In this document: piece by piece, positions 1 through 11,169 of the stretch
Position numbering within the stretch: the stretch's first letter is position 1
How the letters are laid out: each line of letters opens with the position of its first letter
From: Terebella lapidaria
Lineage: Eukaryota; Annelida; Polychaeta; Terebellida; Terebellidae
Length of the DNA stretch: 64,000 nucleotides
Assembly: GCA_949152475.1 (NCBI GenBank)
Contig: OX424570.1
Location: 24,176,694 to 24,240,693, forward strand
Direction of reading: 5' to 3'
Made by a program: the position numbers and the translations under genes
The notes under the pieces: model-generated
The model's database searches: none
Told to the model about the DNA's origin: nothing
What the model saw: the letters and a program-made list of their open reading frames with translations, nothing else

Positions 1-263
1 CAGTATCCTGTGCCCAGTTGGATCAGAGATCAGGATCCTAGAGGGATACAGTGTAGCGAACACAACCGAAGAACCATTGGTTAATTTCCTGGACACTGAC
101 TGTGTCACACCACTAGATAATACAAGAATGAAAACTGCGAGAGACAAGTGCGAAGGCAGGATCGCGTGCACCCCACTGTCCTTGATAGCTTTAAACTTTA
201 GATGTCCTCGGACAAACATACTGTCAACACATGCGGTGCTGATTTACATATGTACAAAGAACG
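1..263 (+). CDS. SUEL-R1 exon, domain A (partial)
   Basis: Reads from base 2 in frame (starting S-I-L-C-P-V-G-S) and ends in phase 1 at a GTATGT donor. By comparison with the 312-nt homologous exons of R2 and R3, about 49 nt are missing at the left edge. The domain carries six cysteines in the complete copies. Confidence 0.85.
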
Positions 264-3079
264 GTATGTGATTTATGTTTGTACAGATAACCACTTCGGA
301 ATTTCATGTATTAGTAGCAGGAATAATACGCAATGGCAATGCCTAGTATTAAGTGGCGTGACATACGATATCATATAATACCATGTCACGATAATATATA
401 CCATTTATACTAGATATAATGTTTCTTATTGTGTAAACACGGTAAAGACCGTAGGGTTCATTGTCTGCAGAAGAACTTGCTGAAGTGAGTTGCGCTCAGG
501 AGATTTCTCAGACGGTCAGTTGTCATGACAACATGGTCGTTTTCTCTGAAGCCTACTTCGGGTTCGACACTGGACGAACATGTGATCCCAGCACAGCCCA
601 TCGAGTCGGGGACTGTGTGCTGACATATGACTCTGTGATTGCTCAACCCTTCACTCGGTGTGACGCAATGGCTGAGAGTTGCTGGTTTGTACCCCCAAGG
701 GTCCTCGATAAAACGTGCGGTGGTACTGTTCATGACGTCAACCTCTACTTCATGGTCTTGTATCACTGTGAGACAGGTATGAATCATTCGAGGAATTCTC
801 CAGTGGATTTCGAAAAGATTTTATGTTCCATACTTATAGTTATAGTCGAATTGTAACGCCTAATTAGTGAGTTCAAACAATACCATGGCTATCGTGGTCC
901 TCGGTCATGTTAACTGTATCCTATTAAATATTTTCCACATAGTTCTTCAACACGTTAGTGATACGTTTAGCACAAATATGCATGATACATATAGCAACTG
1001 GAAGAAATTAAATATTTCTCGAACTTGAAACTTTGGGGAAGATACACGATAAATGGCACATCTCCCTTACATTTCAGTACTACACACGTCAACCACATGT
1101 GTGAATGAAACTGTGAATATCACGTGCTCTGAAGGTAACCATATCGAGATCCTCTCCGCACGCTATAGTGTGGATGTTTCACCCAACGCACCGGTAGAAT
1201 CATCTTGCCCTGTACTGCCTGACGACACACCTGCTGATGGCCTCTGTGAAACTCTTCTCCCACGAAATAGTACCACTTACGTAGACATAGTGGTGTCATG
1301 CCAATACAGACGAACTTGTCAGGATCTTGTCGTATCCCCTGGGACTGCTAATTGTGGACGAGGAGAGTTACGAGAGGCACAATACCTTCGCATAAAGTAC
1401 AACTGTATACCTGGAATAGGTAAGTGTTCTGCTGGATTTCTTTATCCACAAACGAAACATTCATTCCTCTTGTATATTATATACTTATGAACAACGTACC
1501 AGTAGAGAATCAAGGTGTTGTGCTATTCTGGTGAAATATCCACCATGGCCATTAAATAGACGATGGGAAACTGAATAACATTCTGTAAACAGCAATCCCC
1601 AGTTTGTGTTATCTATTGTTATAGAAAAGCGTAACCCACACGTCCCACCGGAACGGCCTAACACATCCATACCATGGGTTCTGCCTCCAGACAATACCTC
1701 GTCAACTACATCCGGTAGCATTGATGACGTCACCACAATGAGTGACGCCATGGCTAACGAAGGGGATCCAATGACTAGTACAATGCTTCATGCGTGTAAG
1801 TGTGTGGTAGCGGACTGTTCGAAATTAATTGATGATTAAATAACAGTTAAATCAACTTTATCTCATTCCAGTATACTGAAAGTAGAAAGTTCCTGTGGAT
1901 ATGAGAAGATTGTCATATTGTCTACAATCCTTCACCGAATAAACTGTTCAATACAAATATATAGGTCTTGTGTGTACTATGAGAGCTTATGATGAAAACA
2001 CACGTACATTTCAGGGATTTACGTTGTACCGGTGATTTTGGTACTCATCATAATTGCAGTGGTCATAGCCTTTGTCGTTGTTCTAAGAAAGTACGTATTT
2101 TTATTGCATTTGCTTTATTTCGCATGTCTTGGGTTGTTTCTGGTTTGTTAATGTACATTTGAATGATATACCCATCCAGTGTACAGCAGAAACCACTATT
2201 ATATTTACCGTTTGTCCCCAATAACGTCAGTGTGGTACAGCTTTTTGTTCAGGAAATGTAGTTTACTATTGGTAGTTTACTATTTGTAGGTTCACTATTG
2301 GTATCATGAAAATCTGGTTGTATTGGCTCTAAACAACCAATAGTTGTTAGTTCGAGAAATGAAATAGTTAAATTTTCTGGCATATTTGCGTTACAGAAGA
2401 AATGCAAAAGATGAGCAGTCAGTAGAGGCGACACCTGGTGAGCCCGAGGAACACTATGAGGAAGCAGCGACTGTGAATCCTGATTCCGTACAGAGCATTG
2501 AAAGCGAGACACCCAGTATGTGATACAAGAATATTTGATATCATATGTCTTGAACCGTTTTTATCGACTGTGGGGAAGAAAGTATGAACCACCTGTAACG
2601 TGTTCAAATTTCTCTTTCATTCTCTCTTTTTGATGAGCAGTACTCTATTCACAATAGGGAACTCTGATGTCGGAGGGCCACGCACATCTACCAAATCTAC
2701 AGCTCCCGGTCAGCTACAAGCCTTCGGAGACAGTGAGCAATCCTATTTCAATTACGGGTCCCCAACTGTTCCTGCAGGAAGTAAAACTAGCGCTGGTCCA
2801 CTGCCAAGCCCACGGGTGAGAACAGGGAAACATACCAGGAGAAGCAATGTCAACACTTTGTACAAGAACGACGAAGAAGGCTGTACCAAGTTGAAGGGCG
2901 TCGAGGAAGGCGTTGAAGATCAGAGGGAGGACAGGAGCAGGCATTCGCCAGATGGCGCTCAGAGGGCAGATGACGTGTACACCGTTGTGAACAAGGTGTC
3001 AAGAAAGGATTCTGGAGGCACATTACTGACGGAGAACCCTCGCTATGTGTCATCTGCCGAGATGGACTTCCCCGCCTGA
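1..3079 (+). CDS. SUEL-R1: multi-domain SUEL-like lectin receptor with cytoplasmic tail (5' partial)
   Basis: Seven exons join in frame: 1-263, 471-776, 1078-1419, 1625-1795, 2015-2090, 2397-2515 and 2658-3079, giving about 565 residues ending at a TGA. The window opens inside the first visible exon, so the signal peptide and upstream domains lie outside. In order the product has lectin-like domains A, B and C, a Ser/Thr/Pro stalk, a transmembrane helix of about 23 hydrophobic residues followed by Arg-Lys, and a tail of about 180 residues. Domains B and C show the eight-cysteine spacing of SUEL/rhamnose-binding lectins, but the classical YGR and DPC motifs are absent. All junctions have GT and AG, and the phases agree. 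The family binds galactosides or rhamnose; the ligand here is unknown. It is the only paralog of the three with a long tail. The least secure junction is the acceptor at 2656-2657. Confidence 0.82.
471..776 (+). CDS. SUEL-R1 exon, domain B
   Basis: Acceptor TCTGCAG, donor ACAG|GTAT, phase 1 in and out, 306 nt. The eight cysteines and the core FSEAYFGFD are shared with the R3 copy at 53111-53416. Confidence 0.88.
1078..1419 (+). CDS. SUEL-R1 exon, domain C
   Basis: Acceptor ATTTCAG, donor ATAG|GTAAGT, 342 nt, phase 1-1. Motifs TTCVNET and ILSARY followed by cysteine pairs match the SUEL core strand pattern. NET and NIT are potential N-glycosylation sites. Confidence 0.9.
1625..1795 (+). CDS. 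SUEL-R1 exon, Ser/Thr/Pro stalk
   Basis: Acceptor TTATAG, donor GTAAGT, phase 1-1. It encodes a cysteine-poor linker rich in Ser, Thr, Pro and Asp, as expected of an O-glycosylated stalk between lectin domains and membrane. Confidence 0.75.
2015..2090 (+). CDS. SUEL-R1 exon, transmembrane helix
   Basis: Acceptor ATTTCAG, donor GTACGT, phase 1 in and 2 out. It encodes I-Y-V-V-P followed by about 19 Val/Ile/Leu/Ala/Phe residues, then L-R-K as a stop-transfer signal. Confidence 0.82.
2397..2515 (+). CDS. SUEL-R1 exon, membrane-proximal tail
   Basis: Acceptor TTACAG, donor CCCA|GTATGT. It is acidic and Glu-rich with one tyrosine (E-E-H-Y-E-E-A). Only this frame is open. The first bases resemble the terminal exons of R2 and R3, which are read in another frame there and stop at once. 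Confidence 0.75.
2658..3079 (+). CDS. SUEL-R1 last exon, cytoplasmic tail
   Basis: The acceptor AATAG at 2653-2657 is chosen because it alone keeps the phase. A pyrimidine-rich stretch lies upstream. It encodes about 140 polar residues with tyrosines in Y-F-N, Y-K-N and V-Y-T-V-V contexts. Stop TGA at 3077-3079. Confidence 0.75.
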
Positions 3080-3720
3080 AATGTTTTCTGGCAATGAATC
3101 GTTTTACTGATATGATTGTAATCACAATAGACTTCGCAGACTAAATCGTTGTATGACAATAATTCACTTTTCTGATGCGATCGTTATCACAAAATCCACA
3201 TGGTTGTTGCAAATATTCCGTATGTTTCTCGTGTGATATTCAGTGGGCTATATTATTGTAAAACATATTTCAGGTTCTTGCTTCGTGTGAAATTGTATGG
3301 CATGTGGTGAATTTTAACAGGTTTTTCCTTTACTTGTGATTTTAAGTGTATCCTGCTTACATATAACCAGGTAATGTTCTTCCTTTGGAAAATCGGTTGA
3401 AGAATTAAGTGTGAAGTCATTTAAGCACATCACGTTCATAGGAGTTCATGATTTTGATATGGTATGTTGGTTGAGGAAAGATGAATTTATAGGGAATTTC
3501 TATGAACATATAGAATGACATATTTTGTTCTCGTTGCGTATAATGCTTACAATATAGCCAAAGATGTTGCATTTATTCATATCAAACATATATATTGTGT
3601 GACAGGTTTCGTTTTTTGTTGTGTCTTATATATATATAGTTATAACCGAGAATGATTTATGAACTATCCCAGTAATTTAAGATGTTTTTCAGTATAATAA
3701 ACATGTCTTATTGAAAAGTT
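3080..3720 (+). terminator. SUEL-R1 3' UTR with polyadenylation signal
   Basis: AT-rich sequence after the stop, with a canonical AATAAA at 3696-3701. No coding potential. The UTR extent is inferred from that signal. Confidence 0.5.
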
Positions 3721-5085
3721 TTCAACCTTCCGCGTGGAAATTTATGGTCCCACTGCATGGAAATTGATCTCAACGGGAAGTAATCAAAACACGGGACATG
3801 TATGTCATGTATACATGTAATTATGAAGCTGGTAGATTGAGGCGTGAACGCCCGGGGTCACCTGCGGGACACGGCGATGTCATCTGTAACTTCCTCGATA
3901 GGAATGGTTATTGACATTTCATCTTCAGACTTTTCAACTACAAGTTGAATACCGTACAATGACATTTCACATCACTATATCATTGTCTTTGAAATACGGA
4001 TGTGGGAAGTGTGAATAACAATGTGAGCAACTACAAAATTAAATGAAGATGTAACTCAAAATTAACGAGAATATTTTTTTTCATTCATAATCTACGTATG
4101 AATACATGAACATTGTGCAGAAAGGATGACACTGGATAGCCACGTAACATGCTGTTTTACTGTAAACGCAGGCGGAACTGAGCTGAACTGAATTTTCTCA
4201 ACTTTCGGACAATTACATTATCACATGTGCAATCACAAAGTTGGTGGTTGATGAAAGAAAAACAGAACACGACTTAGCAAAAGAATGCTCTGTGATGAAA
4301 TAATAATAACAATAATAATTATACAAATAAAAACGACATGTACAGAACTTGTGAATTGAGCTGATAGAAGATGACCATTAAGATAGAATAATATACATAA
4401 TGGCCCCAGCTGTATCTCTAATATTATCAATTTGAAAAAAAGTCAGTCAAGAGTTCCCGCCAAACTTTATCCTCCCTTTGCGCTTTCAATGGTCTGTGTC
4501 GTTTCTCAAATTAAGTTTTGCAAACACATTTCATTGGGCACGTTTTTGGCACCTCTTAGGCTAACATTTTACATCTATATGAATTATCAATATACCAGTA
4601 TATCACACATGATTGTGAATACGAAAAAGATCCCGAAACACATGATAGATACCGAGGAGAATATGCTCACAACTCACAAAGCTGATAGTCTAATTCTGAT
4701 TGTAATTATCTTTTACACCATCGGGATAAAGAGTATTCCGATCAGAATAGATGTAAGTATCAATCTATCACCACCAATAGTCAGATTAATACATAGACCT
4801 CCCTATACAAAGCTGAATATGTCGATCAAAGTCAACTTCCGACAATTATTGAACGAAATAAATCCTGAAAATAATCTTTTCAGGCGACAAAAAACAAAAG
4901 TATGCTCATCACAGCAAGCCGCCTGGTTATTTACCTATGTATGTAAGTAAGTTTCAATCTATATGTAAATTCATCAATGCTCAAAAGTTTCAAGACCCAG
5001 CCCACTGGCCACAGTTACGTATGAATATGAGAGCCATCACACACAATCATTCATACAAATTCTGTCCTGCATTTTTCTTGAACAG
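3721..5085. other. Unassigned AT-rich intergenic sequence
   Basis: No convincing exon, repeat or structural RNA was recognised. A 172-codon open frame at 4432-4950 has no family resemblance and is not accepted as a gene. Confidence 0.5.
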
Positions 5086-6011
5086 TTTTGGTTACCGGAC
5101 CCACGGTCCAATAAACTATTGTCATGCATTACGTCCGTCATCCGTCGTCTGCCTACATTTTCATTTTTAAAGTTTATAATCAAATCTTTCTGAATTTGAG
5201 CACAAAAATGCCTAAAAATATTTCTAGAGGGAGGTTTTTTTAAGTTTTGCTTTCATTTTCAAGAGTTTTTTTTCAAATGGCAGCCATTTTCGACGGAAAA
5301 CGGCTATTTTTTTACTTTGGCATTCATCTTTTCCAAAATTGTTCAGACAGTTTCGATAATTTTGTTTCAAAAGATTACTCTTATGCACCCTTGCAATTTG
5401 TATAAGTTCTGTTGCCCTTGAATCGCCGGTCTGTGTGTGGTGGCCATTTTGAAATTCTGACAGGTCGACAAAAATTATTTTCGCCCAGGTCAAGTTATAT
5501 CCGTTTTGAGTGATTATCATTAAAAATGTGTTCGTCATTTATGAAATATTTTTGGACAGAAATTTCCACCCAATTTTTCCTTCGTAATGGGAGTTGTATG
5601 GAGTACAACACTTCAAGATAAACCTTGAATTTTTGCACATTTCAAATCATATATTGCAGTTTCAGTGGTGACCTTGAACTTGACCGATAGGTTGACAAAG
5701 ACATTTTCTTGTCCCAAATTGAAATGACTATTCATATTTTAGGCATTGAAAAAATTTTGGGACTTAGTCCAATAGTCCCAAAAAACCGACAACTCGTCAA
5801 AAAAATCAAAATGGCCACCACACACAAAAAGGTAAATTCTTTATGTATGATGGGAGCTTCAAGGAGTAAACTTCTAGAACACTTCAAGATAGGGCTTTAA
5901 TATTGGCACATTCGATTGAGGAGTCATATATGGCGAACTTGCAGGTGACTTTGAAATGACCTTCAATGACCTTTCTCTGATAACCTTTCTCAACCCTTGG
6001 GCTATTTTTTT
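5086..6011 (+). repeat. GGTTACCGGACC-family dispersed repeat, array-poor copy
   Basis: Begins GGTTACCGGACCCACGGTCC and ends with the reverse of AGCCCAAGGGTTGAGAAAGG, the same termini as copies at 19203-20983, 49094-52354 and 53640-56924. It lacks most of the 134-bp internal array but keeps the CCATTTTGAA stretches and a few GACCTTGAA half-sites. Confidence 0.65.
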
Positions 6012-6140
6012 TATTCAGAAATATGCATAACAACAAAATGTCCGTCTTAAATTCAATGGTGTAGTGATTTGTGTTCGGCTAGGTTTAGTACACGTTTATT
6101 AAAACGTTATATGTGGTTACCCGATGTTTTTTGGTCACTA

Positions 6141-8190
6141 TGAATGAATGAATGAAGTTTATTTGAAACTGCTCAAATACATGTTATATACATAGATATG
6201 AAATACAATAGAAAGGTGCAGTTTCTAGCCGTCGAAAAAGAGTCAGTGACTGTAAACCTCAAGATATGATACACTATAATACAATACATAATATGTGGAC
6301 GTAACGAGGCTTTCAACGGCTATTGCAGAGTAATAAATCACAGAAAATTCGGATAGAAAACAATTGAGGATAGAAGATACAATGTAATTATGAGTACTTA
6401 TGACAATGAAACATGTACACACCCTCAATATAGTACTGTACATTATACAATACAACAATGATACACAAATACATAGCCTAAATTGCAAGCCTGCCGGTTC
6501 GTGCCACCCCTACCCCCCGTGAAACCCCCCAAGAACAGCCGAAGCGCGTAATCACACACGATCAATTATATTCATTAAAAATAGTACGCTTGAATCGCGA
6601 GGAAAAGCATGATTTAGAGACCAGGCTATGATTTGACCTGCAATACAATGATGACGGCAGTTGGTTCCACACACCAGAGCCCATTTTTATAATACTTCTC
6701 GACGCCACACCAGTTCGGACTTTGGGTACTGGTAAATTCATAGCCGCGCAGTGACGCGTGTTATAATGATGAGTTTGTATGGATGGGGTGAAAATTTTGC
6801 ATATCGGAGGGGGTAACTGGCCTGATAATGACGCGAGCATATATCTGGAGACTTGCATTTTGTATATGTCTCGGAGTTTAAGAATATGTAGTGATTTAAA
6901 TAATGGTTCGGTATGCGTATTTATGAGTGAACCTGTGATAATTCGTATTAATTTCTTCTGTAAGATAACTAGCTTGTTAATGTAGATATCGTGAGTATTA
7001 CCCCACAATGTTATTCCATATATAAGGTATGGGTATACTAAGGCATAATATAAGGTTCGTAAATGACATTTGTTCAATACCTTTTTAGCGCGATTAATAG
7101 CAAAGAATGAAGCGCATACTTTTTTAGTTATTAGGTTGATATGCTCGTCCCATTTAAGTTGTTCATCTATCAGTAGGCCAAGAAACTTAACACTAGAGCT
7201 TCGATTAATGGTTTGGTTTGCAAGTTTTAGATCAACAGACGGTGTTTTTATATTATTTGTAAACAACATGTAATTGGTTTTTGAAACATTTAATGATAGC
7301 TTGTTCGCTCTGAACCAGTCTGTTAAATTGTCTAATTCTCTATTCATTATCGTGCATAGGTGGTCGTGATTGTGCGAGGAGAAATAAACTGTTGTGTCAT
7401 CAGCAAATAATATTGACTTAGCATCTTTGATTGCATTCGGTAAATCATTGGAATATATGATGAATAGAAGGGGACCTAATACTGAACCCTGAGGTACACC
7501 GCATACGACATCCAGGAGGTTAGAATTTTTTCCTTTGAAGTTAACGTATTGTTTCCTATTGGATAAATAACTTTTGAACCAATCCAGCCCAATACCCCTC
7601 ACACCATAGAATTCTAGTTTACTCAATAAAATATTGTGGTCTATTGTGTCGAAAGCCTTAGAAAGGTCTAAAAATATGGCAAGCATTGATTCCTTACGTT
7701 CGGTGGCAGTTATTGTATCTGAAACAAATTGTGTAATGGCATCGATAGTACTGCGTTTATTTCTAAAACCATATTGATTTTCATAAAGTATATCATTTTT
7801 TTCAAGAAAAAAACTAAGCCGCTTGTGCACAACTTTCTCTAGGATTTTGGATATTGCAGGTAAAAGGGATATTGGGCGGTAATTGCAGAAATCGTTCACT
7901 GACTTTGATTTATAAATTGGAATCACTTTTGCTGTTTTCATCTCAGTAGGCACTATTCCTGATAGGAGTGAGTTGTTTATTATTATGGTCAATGGAACGG
8001 CTATTGACCCCCCTATTGCTTTCAAAAGTTGGCTACTTATATTGTCGTGGCCTGAGCTTTTTTGGGGCTTCATTTTATTCAAGATTGTTATTAGAAAGGT
8101 TTACAAATGATTTTATAAGTGTATTTAAGTTTGGGTACTTTTCGGGGGCTTCAGTTGCTCTCAGACCTTGGTGGTCAAAATACATACTTA
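6141..8190 (-). mobile_element. 5'-truncated non-LTR retrotransposon (CR1/L2/Jockey-like)
   Basis: A LINE on the minus strand holding an intact-looking reverse transcriptase. Its 3' end lies at the left in a short (TGAA)n run at 6141-6155, the microsatellite-type tail usual for CR1/L2-like elements. Upstream of the reverse transcriptase the endonuclease part is absent. The frame is broken near 8085-8110, where remnants continue in another frame. Confidence 0.8.
6562..8082 (-). CDS. Non-LTR reverse transcriptase (LINE ORF2 fragment)
   Basis: About 506 residues. Visible reverse-transcriptase blocks include NYRPISLLPAISKILEK, FLDLSKAFDTIDHNILL, CGVPQGSVLGPLLFIIYSND and the catalytic FADDTT, followed by the thumb and C-terminal domain. 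These make target-primed reverse transcription its role. The first 7-8 codons after an in-frame stop (T-F-L-I-T-I-L) also fit the family, so the true protein was longer and the endonuclease is lost. No RNase H is seen. This copy cannot be autonomous but its reverse transcriptase reads clean, so it is fairly young. Confidence 0.88.
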   Translation of the reverse strand: MNKMKPQKSSGHDNISSQLLKAIGGSIAVPLTIIINNSLLSGIVPTEMKTAKVIPIYKSKSVNDFCNYRPISLLPAISKILEKVVHKRLSFFLEKNDILYENQYGFRNKRSTIDAITQFVSDTITATERKESMLAIFLDLSKAFDTIDHNILLSKLEFYGVRGIGLDWFKSYLSNRKQYVNFKGKNSNLLDVVCGVPQGSVLGPLLFIIYSNDLPNAIKDAKSILFADDTTVYFSSHNHDHLCTIMNRELDNLTDWFRANKLSLNVSKTNYMLFTNNIKTPSVDLKLANQTINRSSSVKFLGLLIDEQLKWDEHINLITKKVCASFFAINRAKKVLNKCHLRTLYYALVYPYLIYGITLWGNTHDIYINKLVILQKKLIRIITGSLINTHTEPLFKSLHILKLRDIYKMQVSRYMLASLSGQLPPPICKIFTPSIQTHHYNTRHCAAMNLPVPKVRTGVASRSIIKMGSGVWNQLPSSLYCRSNHSLVSKSCFSSRFKRTIFNEYN

Positions 8191-8199
8191 CGTAAAAAT

Positions 8200-8515
8200 G
8201 CTCCGAAGCGGATTTAGAACAATGCACATTGTTACGTGGTGTTTCTGATTGGTTATCAATCTAAAAAAATGTTCGGTAATAATACCAGTTTTGATTGGTT
8301 GGGGTAGGTCACGTGTCACCTATCCCAAAATGTATAAATAACGCCGACTCGCAGGAGTCAGTGCCTTTTGACCCTGGGACACCATCAGTACATATCGTGG
8401 TTCAGCCGAACTTGTCCAACGGAGAAGCAACCGAATGTGTCATCTCTAGATAAATTCACGACTATTCCAACCGACTGTATGATTCGCCAATAAAGCTTGA
8501 ACTGTAGCCGAAGGG
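8200..8515 (+). other. Promoter-plus-polyA segment, possible solo LTR-like fossil
   Basis: Contains a TATA-like TATAAATA near 8332 and an AATAAA near 8490 about 160 bp downstream, the spacing expected of a compact LTR or a retrotransposon promoter region. No matching second copy was found in the window and no coding part was recognised, so this is only a suggestion. Confidence 0.25.
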
Positions 8516-8734
8516 TTGATCTCTGAGCCGGCCCAGCTGACTCAGTGTTCGGGTATAGAGATGGAATGAAAGCGAAGTTGAACTTAGAAAAAGTAATAAG
8601 AGACTGGAAGTGCAGTCGGGTTGAAATCAAAGCGGATAACCCATGGGATAGCTGAGAACCCAAGCTATGAACCGAACATCCAGCCGAAAAAGAGTGGTTG
8701 ATAGAAGAAAACAAGATCGGTGATCCCTAGTCAG

Positions 8735-9115
8735 GGCACACGAGGAGCTGCAGCCCCGAAAATGCTACCACCGGGACGGCCTGCAGCCGGAGCACTGGAG
8801 TGCAACACAAGCCAAAGTACCAGAGTCGACTGAGATGGCTTGCAGCCGGAGCACCGGTGCCTCCTGAAGCGCCCCTGTAGCCGAAGTACCGGACAGCTTG
8901 CAGCCGGAGTACCGAAGCCTCCCAAAACCCCCTGGCAGCCAGAGTGGCAGAGTCTCCCGAAACACCTCTGTAGCCGAAGTGTCTAGTCAACCGAGATGGC
9001 TTCTTCTCCCGAAGAACTCCTGTAACCAATATACCGAAGTCTCCGAAAGTACCACTTCCCGAAGTATCCCTACAGATGGAGGACCAGAGTCGGCGAACCA
9101 AAGACCGACATCCAC
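8735..9115. repeat. GC-rich degenerate tandem repeat (GCAGCCGGAG units)
   Basis: Variants of GCAGCCGGAGCACCG and GTAGCCGAAGTACCG recur at irregular 40-60 bp spacing, interleaved with CCTCCCAAAACCC-type stretches. Composition differs sharply from the AT-rich surroundings. It is open in several frames on both strands, which is a by-product of composition. Confidence 0.55.
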
Positions 9116-9349
9116 ACATTGATTTGTCCAAGAAAATCTGAAGTAAAAATCGACCCCTAGAACCGTTATAATATTCCATCTATATAAACATTTGCATTTT
9201 TCACGATGTATCTCATGGCCAATATTATTGATCTATAACACTATTTTTGAACAGAATATACTACTTCTACGGCATGAGAATTCTAAATTTCTCAATTATA
9301 TCCTCTACCTCATTCCTATTGCCCCTAAATCCACACGTTATTTGTGAAC

Positions 9350-9830
9350 ATCTCAATCGACTCCCTCACAATTGTTTCCTTCATTCAACTACACAATATG
9401 TGAAAAACCGTACCAGTGGCCATTTCAAACACATACTTCACAGCATATTATTACGTTGAGGCACACGTGCCTTAGATAAATCTGGCTTACAATTAAGCAT
9501 AGATGGGCAAAGTTTTGCCATTTGTTGACCAACGCCCAAGGAAATACGTCCTCGAGACAGGAGAAGGGGATGTTTGCTGCCCCAGGTACACTGTCCCGTC
9601 TGTGTTTGTCTCAATTGAACAGAGCTAGATCAAACACAGAGCGAGCAGCCCAAGCTGACCAAGAATCAATGAGTTGTCATGATCGATGTATTCGTCAGTC
9701 GCAATCTACACAGTTGTGCTGTGAGAGGCCCAGTGTTGTGAGGCAGGGCTCATGGTCAGATCCAGAATTACATGGACTTTGAGACAGAGGGTAGTAAGAC
9801 AAAGGCGAGGACAGTGCTACAAGCATCAGT
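9350..9830 (+). promoter_or_regulatory. Upstream region of PAN-CTL1, duplicated at 40.06-40.49 kb
   Basis: From about 9350 the sequence aligns with 40060 onward (shared CAATATGTGAAAAACC and GTTGAGGCACACG). This marks the left edge of the segmental duplication and the likely promoter and 5' UTR. No clear TATA box was seen. Confidence 0.45.
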
Positions 9831-10128
9831 ATGTGGATTCATTACTTCATTCATTTTCTCATCGGTGTTGGATGTGTAGCCAGTGTTAGGATTTATTGCA
9901 GGAAACAGACGTTTTTCATCGTTGATGGCTACACTTCGCCAGGTGAAGTTATACAGATTGAAAATGACATTACACTTCCTCAATGTCAGAGGATATGTCG
10001 CCAATATTATGAATGTGAGTCATTCAACATGCATTGGTCGGACATATCCCAGACCAGTGGCAATTGTACGTTGCTAAGCAACTGCACGAGGCTGGGACAT
10101 ACTGTGCAAGCAGACCACAGCACACATT
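9831..10128 (+). CDS. PAN-CTL1 exon 1: signal peptide and PAN/Apple domain
   Basis: The ATG at 9831 is the one that yields a hydrophobic leader. Donor CATT|GTAAGT, phase 1 out. Confidence 0.87.
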
Positions 10129-11169
10129 GTAAGTAATAGATAGTGTTGCGTGAATATACATGAGTCCTATCATGTGTTACTAAATCTGAGAAAAATAGTA
10201 ATGTCCATGAGACTAATTAATCTCAAAACGTCTACTCCAAGTGATCGTTCAACAACACCTGACCGAACAAAATCCAGAATTTAGATTTAAAATATATATA
10301 TATGTGTGCAGTCGTTTAGGCTTGAGTTTACCGCATATTGAAGGTTTTGAATATTGATGTGATTTCAGTGAGTTGCCCACGTGATATGTTTTATGAAGAT
10401 GTCACTGGGAGCTGCTTCAGTGAACCAAAAAAGCTGACCTGGCACGATGCCAAGGAGTACTGCCCCTCCCTGCACCCAGAGGCCCGGACGCTCGAAGTCA
10501 GGGATGCGATATTACAAAGTTTGCTTCAACATTTAGCTGGAGGTACATGTGATGTGATTCGTTTAAAATTGAATGACTATCGAATTTTATTAATTCATGT
10601 GTTCACCTGAGGGGTGATTGTTTTCAAATATATGTAAAAACTATGTTCAATATTGAGCATCGATGGTAAATGGTGACATGGCTTTTTACACACATACGGA
10701 TAATTGCATTCACGTCAGTTCTTGAAATAGCACACGTAGAAACACGCTCCTACAATAATATTAAAGTTGTAGATATTGACAAATGTGTACGCGTTTTGAG
10801 TGTAATTTCTGGTGAAAGGGTTCACACAATGTTACTTTCAAATTTACATTTGTTTCATCCTTTGATACTATCCATAACCATTTCTGCCATTTTGTTTTTG
10901 TTGCTATCGAGAAATATTTCTGTCATTTTGCAGGTAGCAACCTCTGGCTGGGAATGTTTCGAAAACCTGGAGGTGGTAACGATCCTAACATTGATATCCT
11001 GTACGCTAGTGATAACACCACTTTGGCTTTCCATAACTTCCACCATACCCAGCCAGATGGTTCACCAGCTGGACAAGACGCCAACTGTGTCGTTGCTTAT
11101 CGTAACAATGGATACGTATGGTTTGATGCACCATGCGGGTCAGAAATCCCAGCTGTGTGCATATTTTGA
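9831..11169 (+). CDS. PAN-CTL1: secreted PAN/Apple plus C-type lectin domain protein
   Basis: Three exons (9831-10128, 10369-10542, 10934-11169), all joined in phase 1, encode 235 residues. The protein starts MWIHYFIHFLIGVGCVAS, a signal peptide. Residues about 19-100 form a PAN/Apple-type module (C-R-K...Q-C-Q-R-I-C...C-E-S-F-N-M...N-C-T-L-L). Residues about 102-235 are a long-form C-type lectin domain with six cysteines, WLG, a QPD motif in the long loop and V-W-F-D-A-P-C before the last cysteine. In the family QPD points to galactose-type, calcium-dependent binding; WFD replaces the usual WND. It stands tail-to-tail with SUEL-R2. A secreted recognition lectin is the likely role. PolyA candidate AATAAA at 11836-11841. 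Confidence 0.88.
10369..10542 (+). CDS. PAN-CTL1 exon 2: N-terminal half of the C-type lectin domain
   Basis: Acceptor GATTTCAG, donor GGAG|GTACAT. Carries S-C-P-R-D-M-F-Y, then G-S-C-F and W-H-D-A-K-E-Y-C, the long-form extra disulfide and first conserved cysteine. Confidence 0.9.
10934..11169 (+). CDS. PAN-CTL1 exon 3: C-terminal half of the C-type lectin domain
   Basis: Acceptor ATTTTGCAG. Carries N-L-W-L-G, T-Q-P-D-G-S-P-A-G-Q-D-A-N-C, Y-V-W-F-D-A-P-C and the terminal C-I-F before TGA. Confidence 0.92.

Noticed and set aside
4432-4950. Open frame of 172 codons on the plus strand
   Set aside because: Starts with a non-ATG codon, has no recognisable domain, and lies in AT-rich sequence with no splice or homolog support in the window.
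8727-9179. Overlapping open frames rich in R-L-Q-A and S-G-C-K
   Set aside because: They follow the GC-rich tandem repeat and are open in several frames on both strands, so composition explains them.
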